A stretch of 64,000 nucleotides of DNA from Pteria penguin. Its lineage: Eukaryota; Mollusca; Bivalvia; Pterioida; Pteriidae. Position numbers and translations under genes: made by a program. The notes under the pieces are model-generated. The model was not told the DNA's origin. It did not search any database and worked only from the letters and a program-made list of their open reading frames with translations. The stretch's first letter is position 1. The number at the start of each line of letters is the position of its first letter. Shown here piece by piece: positions 23,971 through 37,942 of the stretch. The stretch covers positions 39,704,545 through 39,768,544 of the forward strand of contig CM068592.1 of the NCBI GenBank assembly GCA_035048485.1. The letters run 5' to 3'.

Positions 23971-25814
23971 ATGGTGACTAGCATAACAGGAGACAATCAC
24001 CTGTACCTTTGTTCAGCAGTGATACTGACATTCATCACTTGCTTTCACACTTAACATTAAGTCACAAGTTTGAAGAAGCTGATTTTAAAATTGAATATTG
24101 AAACATACATTGAGTTATTTGCAATATTTCATTTAGTCCAATATTTTATCTTGACAATAATTTTCCCCATTGTAAACACATAATTGCTTTTAGCTAAGGG
24201 CTTTATTGGAATTACTAGTGTCAGAAATATATCATTTTTCAGAATCGAAGATGATAATAGTTTTCCTCGTGTGATAATTTACGTTGACCACTGACAATAC
24301 AGCAGACACGTACGTAGAGATAAATCGAATTTCACATCGCAATTGGGTAGACACTATGGAAAAGTATTCAATAAAGGAGGAAGTGTAGAAGAATAAATAC
24401 GTATATGTCAGGGATGAAATGGATTCAAAGAAAAAGGAAAAAAAGAAATCCATTTCATCAGTAGGAGAAAGGTCGTTCAAGGCATTCAGAAAGTATAAGA
24501 ATGAGAACCTACGAAGATTTATCAAATTTTGAGATTGAAATGCAATCAAAAAGAAGACAAATATAAAAAATTTTAAAATACTTCTCCGTTGAGAGAACAA
24601 AGATCAAGTTGATACTTATGTTAAGTAGTCAGAAAAGTATGACAAGTAATACTGTATTATATCTGAGTTTTAAAATGTGTAAAAAATACACAAATAAGCA
24701 TATATGAAACATGAAACTGTATGATACAGTATGCATGTGATGTTAAAATCACAATAATGAGGTATTTCAATTATTGTTCAAGCTCAATGAAGTAAATGCA
24801 TGACAATGATTGACATTTATGTATCATACATTTATAGAATTAAGTGAATTGTACAAAATGTACGGTCATTTTGGGTATTAATTATACATGAGAAATCTAC
24901 ATAATCCAAAGTCCGAATTAGTGATATAACAAAATGTCATAAAGGTCAACTCAGCGTAATGTGTACTAATTATTAAAAAGATCTGTTCTATTACTTAGAT
25001 ATGACCTAGGAAAGGGCAAAAATTTACACTAAATTTTATAACATAAATACGTTTATAGATTATGTTCCACCATAAGCGCATCTCGACAACCTACCCGGGT
25101 ATGTCTTCAGTGAACCTCGAAACGTTGGGAATCAAAAGCATAAATATCTAATCAGGAAATTCAACAAACCTACCTATTAGTAAGAGTATAAAAATTAATC
25201 TAAGGACGGAGTTGTTCGTGAGGAAGATACTTCTTAGTTTTAGAATAATCTATACATTTTATACAGAGAGTTGGATGATTATTTTTAAGGTCAGTACAGA
25301 AGGAATGAAAACTGGTTACAACCTTCTGCTATGAATTACATGTATTTGAAATAAGTAAAATTAGATGCTTTAATAATTTGAACATTCCCATAGAAAGGTG
25401 TTGCAGATTTTGTTTCGAGTTTTTCTTTTTATTACCTAGAGTACTTGCAAATATGGCATATATATCGTCCAAAACAAAACAAGAATAAGCAGTAATACAT
25501 GTATCGAAGTAATATACCATATTGAATAATCAAATTGGGGCAGATACATAAAGAACTCCAGAAACGCTGAATCAAACCGATACAGTGTCAACACAGAAGA
25601 GCCATTTCTAAATAGTCATTTGCTATGATAGACTTAGTTTATGGGATTTACCCTCCTTGTTACCGTATTGATAGTGTAATCAGAGAGACACACATACGTT
25701 TAAACATTTTTACATATAAAAATCATTGAAAGACTGAGGTTAAAATTAATGAATTTAGTTACTGAAAATCTATATACATTCAATGTATAAGATGAAAGAC
25801 AATGAAAGAAAAAA
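23971..25814. other. Unassigned AT-rich sequence, about 1.8 kb
   Basis: A 122-codon minus-strand frame (24232-24600) translates to low-complexity F/S/I-rich sequence caused by a purine-rich plus strand; I do not consider it a gene. A second frame at 25329-25520 is unremarkable. Confidence 0.4.
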
Positions 25815-25990
25815 GAGGAGTTACCGGCTCAGTTATGTGGCAGAAGTCACCATGGAGCTATACAATACATGAATATAAATAATGTAATAGAACATTTAAC
25901 ACATTACAAAAATATTTGATTTAGTGCAATTACGATACCGACTTAGGACGGTCATTTAATTTGAATTACAAATGGCATTATTGTCCGCTT
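25815..25990 (-). repeat. Interspersed repeat family X, copy c (reverse)
   Basis: Reverse complement of the family: GTTACCGGCTCAGTTATGTG, GCAGAAGTCACCATGGAGCT, ATACAATACATGAATATAAA, then AAAATATTTGATT and TACGATACCGACTTAGGACG. It is very close to the 57.4-57.56 kb copy read backwards. Confidence 0.7.
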
Positions 25991-26369
25991 AATGCGATCA
26001 CACGGAGTGTTCGTGAAAAGAATACATATCAAATTAGAGATTTCAAAAATATCAACGGAAATAAATGGTATTTTCCAATATCACAAATACCCAAATTTTT
26101 ATCAACTATATTTATGTTATTTCTAATGCTTTGATTTTTCAATTCTTAATGGTTCTGAGATTGTCATTGCTCTATTTTCTGTATTAGAAACAGAAAACAA
26201 AAGACTGCTGACCAGGTTGTATGACACAAATCACCAAATACATACACATAACACATGATAACACACACATTGCTACGCATTATTTATTTATAATATTGAA
26301 CCAAATTTATACACGATTAAAACAAATTAATTATTGCTCATATAAGGATAAAAGATCACAATTTATAAT
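25991..26369. other. Unassigned AT-rich sequence
   Basis: No feature recognised. Confidence 0.5.
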
Positions 26370-26640
26370 GTAAAGATGATGGATAAATCCAAACAACAAG
26401 TCCAAAAATCATGAAACCTGAGGACATACAAAATCAGTAAAAATGAAAAACAAATGGAAAATAACAAAATATGTCTACTTGAGCATATCTGAACCCCTGT
26501 GATGGAGTGAGATCAGGTGCCCGGGGAGAGTGAGCATCTCCTGCTTGCTAGCAACACCCGTCACATATACCCAGTAGAAAGAGTGAAATCGTGTAAATTC
26601 CATATGTATTTATATATGGAGAAGTCGAAGTAGGTAACTA
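26370..26640 (-). mobile_element. PLE 3'-tail fragment
   Basis: Nearly the same sequence as 53513-53780, the tail that follows the RT pseudogene at 53.8 kb: GATGGATAAATCCAAA, GTGAGATCAGGTGCCCGGGG, CTTGCTAGCAACACCCGTCA and TATGGAGAAGTCGAAGTAGG. No RT sequence precedes it, so this is a strongly 5'-truncated insertion. It carries the conserved core at about 26510-26570. The left arm of the outer stem is mutated here (ATATCTGA instead of ATATGTGA). Confidence 0.8.
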
Positions 26641-27164
26641 TATAAATGCACTATATACTTTATATGATGTATTACCCAGAAGAGCTGTTACATATGTAGT
26701 AAAATTAAACAGACTTATAAATTTATCATTTTAGATATTGTATCTGAAATCAATATTACATGCGAAATGAATCTTATGGTAGAAAGTTCTGTAATGTGAC
26801 TGATGTTCACAGTTATATACTGCAGGGGATATTTCATGGATCATTGTGGAACGGTAGGGGATTTATAGGCGCTGGAGATGATACCGCCTTCTATTTTGCT
26901 ATTCATATGGGCCATTAATACCCAAAACATGCAAACATCACAAATAAGGTACTGCATGTCATATTCGAGAAGGATGGGAAATAATCTCTTGGTATTATCA
27001 AAGGGACAAAACATCAGCATAGCAATTTGATAAAACTATATTGTAATGTTAACTGATGATTATTATAACGCTTCAATCAAATGTAAGATAAACGGACAAC
27101 ATTAATAATACCTTATGCAAAAACCGTCAGAAATACGAATGGAACAATGAACTATATACATACA
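26641..27164. other. Unassigned AT-rich sequence
   Basis: Flank between the PLE tail and the large array. No gene recognised. Confidence 0.5.
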
Positions 27165-30100
27165 CGTTTTATTAATGTTCGTCCTGACTACGAGGTGATG
27201 CTTTATCAAAGTTCGTCCTGACTACGATGCAATGTTTTTTAATGTTCGTCCTGACTATGATGTAGTGTTTTATAATGTTCTTCCTGACTATGATATAATC
27301 TTTTATTAATGTTCGTCCTGAATACGATGTAATGTTTTATAATGATAGTCCTGACTATGATGTAATGTTTTATAATGTTCGTGCTGACTATGATGCAATG
27401 TATATTAATGTTCGTCCTGACTATGATGTAATGTTTTATAATGTTCGTCCTGACTATGATGTAATCTTTTATAATGTTCGTCCTGACTACGATGTAATGT
27501 TTTATAATGTTCGTCCTGACTATCATGTAATGTTTTATAATGTTCGTCCTGACTATGATGTAATGTTTTATTAATGTTCGTCCTGACTATAATGTAATGT
27601 TTTATAATGTTCGTCCTGACTATGATGTAATGTTTTATAATGTTCGTCCTGACTACGATGTAATGTTTTATTAATGTTCGTCCTGACTATGATGTAATGT
27701 TTTATAATGTTCGACCAGACTATGATTAATGTTTTATAATGTTCGTCCTGACTATGATGTAATCTTTTGTTAATGTTCGTCTTGACTTTGATGTAATGTT
27801 TTATAATGTTCGTCCTGACTATGATGTAATATTTTATAATGTTTATCCTGACTATGATGTAATATTTTATAATATTCACCCGGACTAAAATGCAACATTT
27901 TATTAATGTTCGTCCTCACTATGCTGTAATGGTTTATAATGTTCGTCCTATGATGTAATGTTTTATAATGTTCGTCCTGACTATGATGTAATGTTTAATT
28001 AATATTCGTCCTGACTGTGATGTAATGGTTTATAATGTTCGTCCTGACTATGATGTAATATTTTATAATATTCACCCTGACTAAAATGCAACATTTTATT
28101 AATGTTCGTCCTCACTATGCTGTAATGGTTTATAATGTTCGTCCTATGATGTAATGTTTTATAATGTTCGTCCTGACTATGATGTAACGTTTTATTAATG
28201 TTCGTCCTGACTGTGATGTAATGTTGTATAATGTTCGTCCTGACTATGATTCAATGTTTTATAATGTTCGTCCTGACAACGATGTAATGTTTTATAATGT
28301 TCGTCCTGACTATGATGTAATGTTTCAAAATGTTCGTCCTGACTATGATGTAATGTTTTATAGGGTTCGTCCTGACTATGATATATTATTTTATAACGTT
28401 CGTTCTGACTATGATGTAATATTTTATTAATGTTCGTCCTGACTATGATGTAATGTTTTCTTAATGTTCGTCCCGCCTATCATATACTATTTTATAATGT
28501 TCGTCCTGACTATGATGTAATGTTTTATTAATGTTCGTCCTGACTATGATGTAATGTTTTGTTAATGTTCGTCCTGACTATGATGTAATGTTTTGTTAAT
28601 GTTCGTCCTGACTTTGATCTAATGGTTTATAATGTTCGTCCTGACTATGATGTAATGTTTTATAATTTTCGTCCTGACTACGTTGTAATGTTTTATTAAT
28701 GTTCGTCCTGGCTATGATGTAAAGTTTTATAATGTTCGTCCTGACTATGGTGCATTGTTTTATAATGTTCGTCCTGACGTTGATGTAATGTTTTATAATG
28801 TTCGTCCTGACTATGATGCAATGTTTTATAATGTTCGTCCTGACTATGATGTAATGTTTTATTAATGTTCGTCCTGACTATCATGTAATGTTTTATAATG
28901 TTCGTCCTGACTATGATGTAATGTTTTATTATTGTTCGTCCTGACTATCATGCAATGTTTTATAATGTTCATCCTGCCTACGAGGTAATGTTCTATCAAT
29001 GTTCGTCTTGACTACGAGGCAATGTTTTATAATGTTCGACCTGACTATGATTCATGTTTTATTAATGTTCGTCCTCACTACGATGTAATGTTTTATCAAT
29101 ATTCGTCCTGACTGTGATGTAATATTTTATAATGTTGGCCCTGACTATGATGTAATGTTTTATTAATGTTCGTCCTGACTATGATGTAATGGTTTATAAT
29201 GTTCGTCCTGACTACGATGTAATCTTTTATTAATATTCGTCCTGACTACGATGTAATGTTTTACAATGTTCATCCTGACTATGATGTAATGTTTTATTAA
29301 TATTCGTCCTGACTACGATGTAATGTTTTATTAATGTTCGTCCTGACTACGATGTAATGTTTTATAATGTTCGTCCTGACTATGATGTAATGTTTTATAA
29401 AGTTCGTCCTGACTACGATGTAATGTTTTATTAATGTTCGTCCTGACTATGATATAATGTTTTCTTAATGTTCGTCCTGACTATGATATAATGTTTTCTT
29501 AATGTTCGTCCTGACTATGATGTAATATTTGATAATGTTCGTCCTGATTATGATGTAATGTTTTATAATGTTCGTCCTGACTATGATGTAATATTTTATA
29601 ATGTTCGTCCTGACTACGATGAAATGTTTTATTAATGTTCGTCCTGACTACGATGTAATGTTTAATTAATGTTCGTCCTGACTATGATGTAATGTTTTAT
29701 TAATGTTCGTCCTGACTATGATGTAATGTTTTATAATGTTCGTCCTGACTATGATGTAATGTTTTATAATGTTCGTCCTGATTATCATGTAATGTTTTAT
29801 AACGTTCTGCCTGACTATAATGTAATATTTTTATATGTTCGTCCTGACTATGATGTAATGTTTTATAATGTTCGTCCTGACTACGATGTAATGTTTTATA
29901 ATGTTCGTCCTGACTACGATGTAATGTTTTATAATGTTCGCCCTGACTATGATGTAAGATTTATAAATGTTCGTCCTGACTATGATGCAATGTTTTATAA
30001 TGTTCGTCCTGACTGTGATGTAATGTTTTATAATGTTCGTCCTGACTATGATGTAATGTTTTATAATGTTCGTCTTGACTATGATGTAAGATTTATAAAT

Positions 30101-33100
30101 GTTCGTCCTGACTATGATGTAATGTTTTATTATTGTTCGTCCTGACTATCATGCAATGTTTTATAATGTTCATCCTGCCTACGAGGTAATGTTCTATCAA
30201 TGTTCGTCTTGACTACGAGGCAATGTTTTATAATGTTCGACCTGACTATGATTCATGTTTTATTAATGTTCGTCCTCACTACGATGTAATGTTTTATCAA
30301 TATTCGTCCTGACTGTGATGTAATATTTTATAATGTTGGCCCTGACTATGATGTAATGTTTTATTAATGTTCGTCCTGACTATGATGTAATGGTTTATAA
30401 TGTTCGTCCTGACTACGTTATAAATGTTCGTCCTGACTATGATGCAATGTTTTATAATGTTCGTCCTGACTGTGATGTAATGTTTTATAATGTTCGTCCT
30501 GACTATGATGTAATGTTTTATAATGTTCGTCTTGACTATGATGTAAGATTTATAAATGTTCGTCCTGACTATGATGTAATGTTTTATTATTGTTCGTCCT
30601 GACTATCATGCAATGTTTTATAATGTTCATCCTGCCTACGAGGTAATGTTCTATCAATGTTCGTCTTGACTACGAGGCAATGTTTTATAATGTTCGACCT
30701 GACTATGATTCATGTTTTATTAATGTTCGTCCTCACTACGATGTAATGTTTTATCAATATTCGTCCTGACTGTGATGTAATATTTTATAATGTTGGCCCT
30801 GACTATGATGTAATGTTTTATTAATGTTCGTCCTGACTATGATGTAATGGTTTATAATGTTCGTCCTGACTACGATGTAATCTTTTATTAATATTCGTCC
30901 TGACTACGATGTAATGTTTTACAATGTTCATCCTGACTATGATGTAATGTTTTATTAATATTCGTCCTGACTACGATGTAATGTTTTATTAATGTTCGTC
31001 CTGACTACGATGTAATGTTTTATAATGTTCGTCCTGACTATGATGTAATGTTTTATAAAGTTCGTCCTGACTACGATGTAATGTTTTATTAATGTTCGTC
31101 CTGACTATGATATAATGTTTTCTTAATGTTCGTCCTGACTATGATATAATGTTTTCTTAATGTTCGTCCTGACTATGATGTAATATTTGATAATGTTCGT
31201 CCTGATTATGATGTAATGTTTTATAATGTTCGTCCTGACTATGATGTAATATTTTATAATGTTCGTCCTGACTACGATGAAATGTTTTATTAATGTTCGT
31301 CCTGACTACGATGTAATGTTTAATTAATGTTCGTCCTGACTATGATGTAATGTTTTATTAATGTTCGTCCTCACTATGATGTAATGTTTTATAATGTTCG
31401 TTCTGACTATGATGTAATGTTTTATTAATGTTCGTCCAGACAATGATATAATGTTTTCTTAATGTTCGTCCTGACTATGATATATTGTTTTCTTAATGTT
31501 CGTCCTGACTATGATATAATATTTCATTAATATTCGTCCTGACTACAAGGTGATGTTTTATCAAAGTTCGTCCTGACTACGATGCAATGTTTTATAATGT
31601 TCGTCCTGACTACGATGTAATGTTTTATAATGTTCGTCCTGACTATGATGTAATGTTTTCTTAATGTTCGTCCTGACTATGATGTAATGTTTTATAATGT
31701 TCGTCCTGATTATCATGTAATGTTTTATAACGTTCTGCCTGACTATAATGTAATATTTTTATATGTTCGTCCTGACTATGATGTAATGTTTTATAATGTT
31801 CGTCCTGACTACGATGTAATGTTTTATAATGTTCGTCCTGACTACGATGTAATGTTTTATAATGTTCGCCCTGACTATGATGTAAGATTTATAAATGTTC
31901 GTCCTGACTATGATGCAATGTTTTATAATGTTCGTCCTGACTGTGATGTAATGTTTTATAATGTTCGTCCTGACTATGATGTAATGTTTTATAATGTTCG
32001 TCTTGACTATGATGTAAGATTTATAAATGTTCGTCCTGACTATGATGCAATGCTTTATAATGTTCGTCCTGACTGTGATGTAATGTTTTATAATGTTCGT
32101 CCTGACTATGATTTAATGTTTTATAATGTTCGACCTGACTATGATTAATGTTTTATAATGTTTGTCCTGACTATGATGTAATTTTTGTTAATATTCGTCT
32201 TGACTTTGATGAAATGTTTTATAATGTTTATCCTGACTATGATGTAATGTTTTATAATGTTCGTCCTGACTATGATGTAATGTTTTATAATGTTCGTCCT
32301 GACTACGATGTAATGTTTTATTAATGTTCGTCCTGACTACGATGCAATGTTTTATAATGTTCGTCCTGACTACGATGTAATGTTTTATAATGTTCCTCCT
32401 GACTAAGATGTAATGTTTTATTAATGTTCGTCCTGATTATGATATAATGTTTTCTTAATGTTCGTCCTGACTATGATGTAAGGCTTTATTAATGTTCGTC
32501 CTGACTATGATGTAATGTTTCATAATGTTCGTCCTGACTATGATGTAATGTTTTATTAATGTTCGTCCTGACTATGATATATTGTTTTCTTAATGTTCGT
32601 CCTGACTATGATATAATGTTTTCTTAATGTTCGTCCTGACTATGATGTAATGTTTTATAATGTTCTTCCTGACTATGATGTAATATTTTATAATGTGCGT
32701 CCTGACTACGATGAAATGTTTTATTAATGTTCGTCCTGAGGACGATGTAATGTTTAATTAATGTTCGTCCTGACTATGATGTAATTCTTTATTAATGTTC
32801 GTCCTCACTATGATGTAATGTTTTATAATGTTCGTTCTGACTATGATGTAATGTTTTCTTAATGTTCGTCCAGACTATGATATAATGTTTTCTTAATGTT
32901 CGTCCTGACTATGATATAATGTTTTCTTAATGTTGGTCCTGACAATGATATAATATTTCATTAATGATCGTCCTGGCTACGAGGTGATGTTTTATCAAAG
33001 TTCGTCCTCACTACGATGCAATGTTTTATAATGTTCGTCCTGACTACGATGTAATATTTATTAATGTTCGTCCTGACTATGATGTAATGTTTTATAATGT

Positions 33101-34095
33101 TCGTCCTGACTATGATGTAATGTTTTATAATGTTCGTCCTGACTATGATGTAATGGGTTATTAATGTTCGTCCTGACTACGATGTAATATTTTATTAATG
33201 TTCGTCCTGACTATGATGTAATGTTTTATAATGTTCGTCCTGACTAACATGTAATGTTTAATTAATATTCGTCCTGACTACGATGTAGTGTTTAATTAAT
33301 GTTCGTCCTGACTATGATGTAATTCTTTATTAATGTTCGACCTCACTATGATGTAATGTTTTATAATGTTCGTCCTCACTATGATGTAATGTTTTATTAA
33401 TGTTCGTCCTGACTATGATATAATGTTTTCTTAATGTTCGTCCTGACTATGATATAATATTTTCTTAATGTTAGTCCTGACTATGATGTAATGTTTTGTT
33501 AATATTCGTCCTGACTATGATATAATATTTCATTAATGTTCGTCCTGACTACGAGGTGATGTTTTATCAAAGTTCGTCCTGACTACGATGCAATGTTTTA
33601 TAATGTTCGTCCTGACTACGATGTAATGTTTTATTAATGTTCGTCCTGACTATGATGTAATGTTTTATAATGTTCGTCCTGACTATGATGTAATATTTTA
33701 TAATGTTCGTCCTGATTATGATGTAATGTTTTATAATGTTCGTCCTGACTATGATGTAATATTTTATAATGTTCGTCCTGACTATGGTGTAATGTCTTAT
33801 AATGTTCGTCCTGACTATGATGTAATGTTTTGTTAATGTTCCTCCTGACTACGATGTAATATTTTATTAATGTTCGTCCTGACTATGATATAATATTTTC
33901 TTAATGTTAGTCCTGACTATGATGTAATGTTTTGTTAATGTTCGTCCTGACTATGATATAATATTTCATTAATGTTCGTCCTGACTACGAGGTGATGTTT
34001 TATCAAAGTTCGTTCTGACTACGATGCAATGTTTTATAATGTTCGTCCTGACTACGATGTAATGTTTTATTAATGTTCGTCCTGACTATGATGTA

Positions 34096-37000
34096 ATGTT
34101 TTATAATGTTCGTCCTGACTATGATGTAATATTTGATAATGTTCGTCCTGATTATGATGTAATGTTTTATAATGTTCGTCCTGACTATGATGTAATATTT
34201 TATAATGTTCGTCCTGACTATGGTGTAATATTTTATAATGTTCGTCCTGATTACGATGTAATGTTTTATAATGTTCGTCCTGACTATGATGTAATATTTT
34301 ATAATGTTCGTCCTGATTATGATGTAATGTTTTATAATGTTCGTCCTGACTATGATGTAATATTTTATAATGTTCGTCCTGACTATGGTGTAATATTTTA
34401 TAATGTTCGTCCTGATTATGATGTAATATTTTATAATGTTCGTCCTGACTATGATGTAATATTTTATAATGTTCGTCCTGACTATGGTGTAATGTTTTAT
34501 AATGTTCGTCCTGACTACGATGTAATGTTTTATTAATGTTCGTCCTGACTATGATGTAATGTTTTATAATGTTCGTCCTGAATATGATGTAATATTTGAT
34601 AATGTTCGTCCTGATTATGATGTAATGTATTATAATGTTCGTCCTGATTATAATGTAATGTTTTATAATGTTCGTCCTGACTATGATGTAATATTTTATA
34701 ATGTTCGTCCTGATTATGATGTAATGTTTTATAATGTTCGTCCTGACTATGATGTAATATTTTATAATGTTCGTCCTGATTATGATGTAATATTTTATAA
34801 TGTTCGTCCTGATTATGATGTAATATTTTATAATGTTCGTCCTGACTATGGTGTAATATTTTATAATGTTCGTCCTGATTATGATGTAATATTTTATAAT
34901 GTTCGTCCTGACTATGATGTAATGTTTTATAATGTTCGTCCTGACTACGATGTAATGTTTTATAATGTTCGTCCTGACTACGATGTAATGTTTTATAATG
35001 TTCGCCCTGACTATGATGTAAGATTTATAAGTGTTCGTCCTGACTATGATGCAATGTTTTATAATGTTCGTCCTGAGTGTGATGTAATGTTTTATAATGT
35101 TCGTCCTGACTATGATGTAATGTTTTATAATGTTCGTCTTGACTATGATGTAATATTTTTAAATGTTCGTCCTGACTATGATGTACTGTTTCATAATGTT
35201 CTTCCTGACTATGATGTAATATTTTTAAATGTTCGTCCTGACTATGATGTACTGTTTCATAATGTTCGTCCTGACTATGATGTAATGTTTTATAATTTTC
35301 GTCCCGACTATGATGTAATGTTTTATAATGTTCGACCTGACTATGATTAATGTTTTATAATGTTTGTCCTGACTATGATGTAATTTTTTCTTAATGTTCG
35401 TCTTGACTTTGATGTAATGTTTTATAATGTTCATCCTGACTATGATGTAATGTTTTATAATGTTCGTCCTGACTATGATGTAATGTTTTATTAATGTTCG
35501 TCCTGACTATGATGTAATGTTTTATAAAGTTTGTCCTGACTACGATGTAATGTTTTATAATGTTCGTCCTGACTACGATGTAATGTTTTATTAATATTCG
35601 TCCTGACTATGATGTAATGTTTTATAATGTTCGTCCTGACTAAGATGTAATGTTTTATTAATGTTCGTCCTGACTACGATGTAATGTTTTATTAATATTC
35701 GTCCTGACAATGATGTAATCTTTAATAATGTTCTCCCTGACTATGATATAATGTTTTTTTAATGTTCGTCCTGACTATGATATAAGGTTTTCTTAATGTT
35801 CGTCCTGACTATGATATAATGTTTTATAATTTTCGTCCTGACTATGATGTAATATTTTATAATGTTCGTCCTGACTACGATGTAATATTTTATTAATGTT
35901 CGTCCTGACTACGATGTAGTGTTTAATTAATGTTCGTCCTGACTATGATGTAATTCTTTATTAATGTTCGTCCTCACTATGATGTAATGTTTTATAATGT
36001 TCGTCCTCACTATGATATAATATTTCATTAATGTTCGTCCTGACTACGAAGTGATGTTTTATCAAAGTTCGTCCTGATTACGATGCAATGTTTTATAATG
36101 TTCGTCCTGACTACGATGTAATGTTATATTAATGTTCGTCCTGACTATGATGTAATGTTTTATAATGTTCGTCCTGGCTATGATGTAATATTTGATAATG
36201 TTCTTCCTGATTATGATGTAAGGTTTTATAATGTTCGTCCTGACTATGATGTAATATTTTATAATGTTCGTCCTGACTATGGTGTAATATTTTATAATGT
36301 TCGTCCTGATTATGATGTAATGTTTTATAATGTTCGTCCTGACTATGATGTAATATTTTATGATGTTCGTCCTGATTATGATGTAATATTTTATAATGTT
36401 CGTCCTGACTATGATGTAATATTTTATAATGTTCGTCCTGACTATGGTGTAATATTTTATAATGTTCGTCCTGATTATGATGTAATGTTTTATAATGTTC
36501 GTCCTGACTATGATGTAATATTTTATAATGTTCGTCCTGATTATGATGTAATATTTTATAATGTTCGTCCTGACTATGATGTATTATTTTATAATGTTCG
36601 TCCTGACTATGGTGTAATGTTTTATAATGTTCGTCCTGACTATAATGTAATGTTTTATTAATGTTCGTCCTGACTATGATGTAATGTTTTATAATATTCG
36701 TCCTGACTATGATGTAATATTTGATAATGTTCGTCCTGATTATGATGTAATGTTTTATAATGTTCGTCCTGACTATGATTTAATATTTTATAATGTTCGT
36801 CCTGACTATGGTGTAATATTTTATAATGTTCGTCCTGATTATGATGTAATGTTTTATAATGTTCGTCCTGACTATGATGTAATATTTGATAATGTTCGTC
36901 CTGATTATGATGTAATGTTTTATAATGTTCGTCCTGACTATGATGTAATATTTTATAATGTTCGTACTGACTATGGTGTAATATTTTATAATGTTCGTCC

Positions 37001-37256
37001 TGATTATGATGTAATGTTTTATAATGTTCGTCCAGACTATGATGTAATATTTTATAATGTTCGTCCTGATTATGATGTAATATTTTATAATGTTCGTCCT
37101 GACTATGATGTAATATTTTATAATGTTCGTCCTGACTATGGTGTAATGTTTTATAATGTTCGTCCTGACTATGATGTAATGTTTTATGATATTCGTCCTG
37201 ACTATGATGTAATGTTGTATAATGTTCGTCCTGACTATGATATAATATTTTATTAA
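34096..37256 (+). other. Sub-block of nearly pure 33-bp units with long open frames
   Basis: Here the frame-shifting 34-bp units become rare, so frames of 146, 263, 168 and 190 codons remain open on the plus strand (34096-34536, 34559-35350, 36155-36661, 36684-37256). They are built from the 11-residue repeat MFYNVRPDYDV with M/I and D/G variants. Alternation of GAC/GAT and ATG/ATA makes short higher-order patterns. I see no promoter, splice site, signal peptide or non-repetitive exon joined to it. Most likely this is a recently homogenised satellite block; expression cannot be excluded by eye. Confidence 0.5.
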
Positions 37257-37548
37257 TGTTCGTCCTGACTACGATGTAATATTTTATTAATGTTCGTCCT
37301 GACTGCGATGTAATGTTTTATAATGTTCGTCCTGACTACGATGTAATGTTTTATAATGTTCGTCCTGACTATGATGTAATGTTTTCTTATGTTCGTCCTG
37401 ACTACGATGTAATGTTTTTTTTTATGTTCGTCCTGACTATGATGTAATGTTTTATGATATTCGTCCTGACTATGAAGTGATGTTGTATAATGTTCGTCCT
37501 GACTATGAAGTAATGTTTTGTTAATGTTCGTCCTGACTGTGATGTAAT

Positions 37549-37942
37549 CAATATCGAAGAAGTACCAAACCGTTAATCATTCTCAAAGTCCAAGGACAGA
37601 TACAAAATCGTGTAAGTTTCAAAAAGAAACTGTTGTGAACCCCGAAATACTGAAAAATTCCGAGGTGAGACCAGGTGTCCGGGGAGAGTAAGCGTCTCCT
37701 GTTTGCATGCATCACCCGTCACAACAGTTCTTAAGAAACATGTCAAAATCAAGAGTTTTGGTTTCCTAATTGTACATACGAACGTACAAAACTGGTATAC
37801 AAAGTCATATTTGGTGTTCACTGAACAGGTAATTTAGTCGCATTCCAGAATATTATCAATCATTCTAGAAAGAAGAACATGATATTTACGTATAAGATCC
37901 CCATAACGACCGTAGAACTTCCTCAGTGACGATTTCAGACGT
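37549..37942 (-). mobile_element. 5'-truncated PLE fragment inside the array, copy 1
   Basis: Exactly 394 bp. Reading the minus strand, it opens with the last 36 codons of the RT (stop codon at 37834-37836; the frame contains LRKFYGRYGDLIRKYH and ends DNILECD), then a 3' tail with the conserved core. The outer stem arms are AACTGTTGTGA and TCACAACAGTT (37628-37638 and 37729-37739), with an inner stem GGAGA/TCTCC at 37683-37699. The 82-codon frame over the tail (37573-37821) is not a gene. Copies of identical length occur at 45927 and 50138. Confidence 0.85.

Noticed and set aside
24232..24600. 122-codon minus-strand frame
   Set aside because: Low-complexity F/S/I-rich translation from a purine-rich opposite strand; no domain, no splice context.
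37573..37821. 82-codon frame present three times unchanged (37573, 45951, 50162)
   Set aside because: It is antisense to the short RT end and covers the non-coding PLE tail; its conservation follows from recent segmental duplication.
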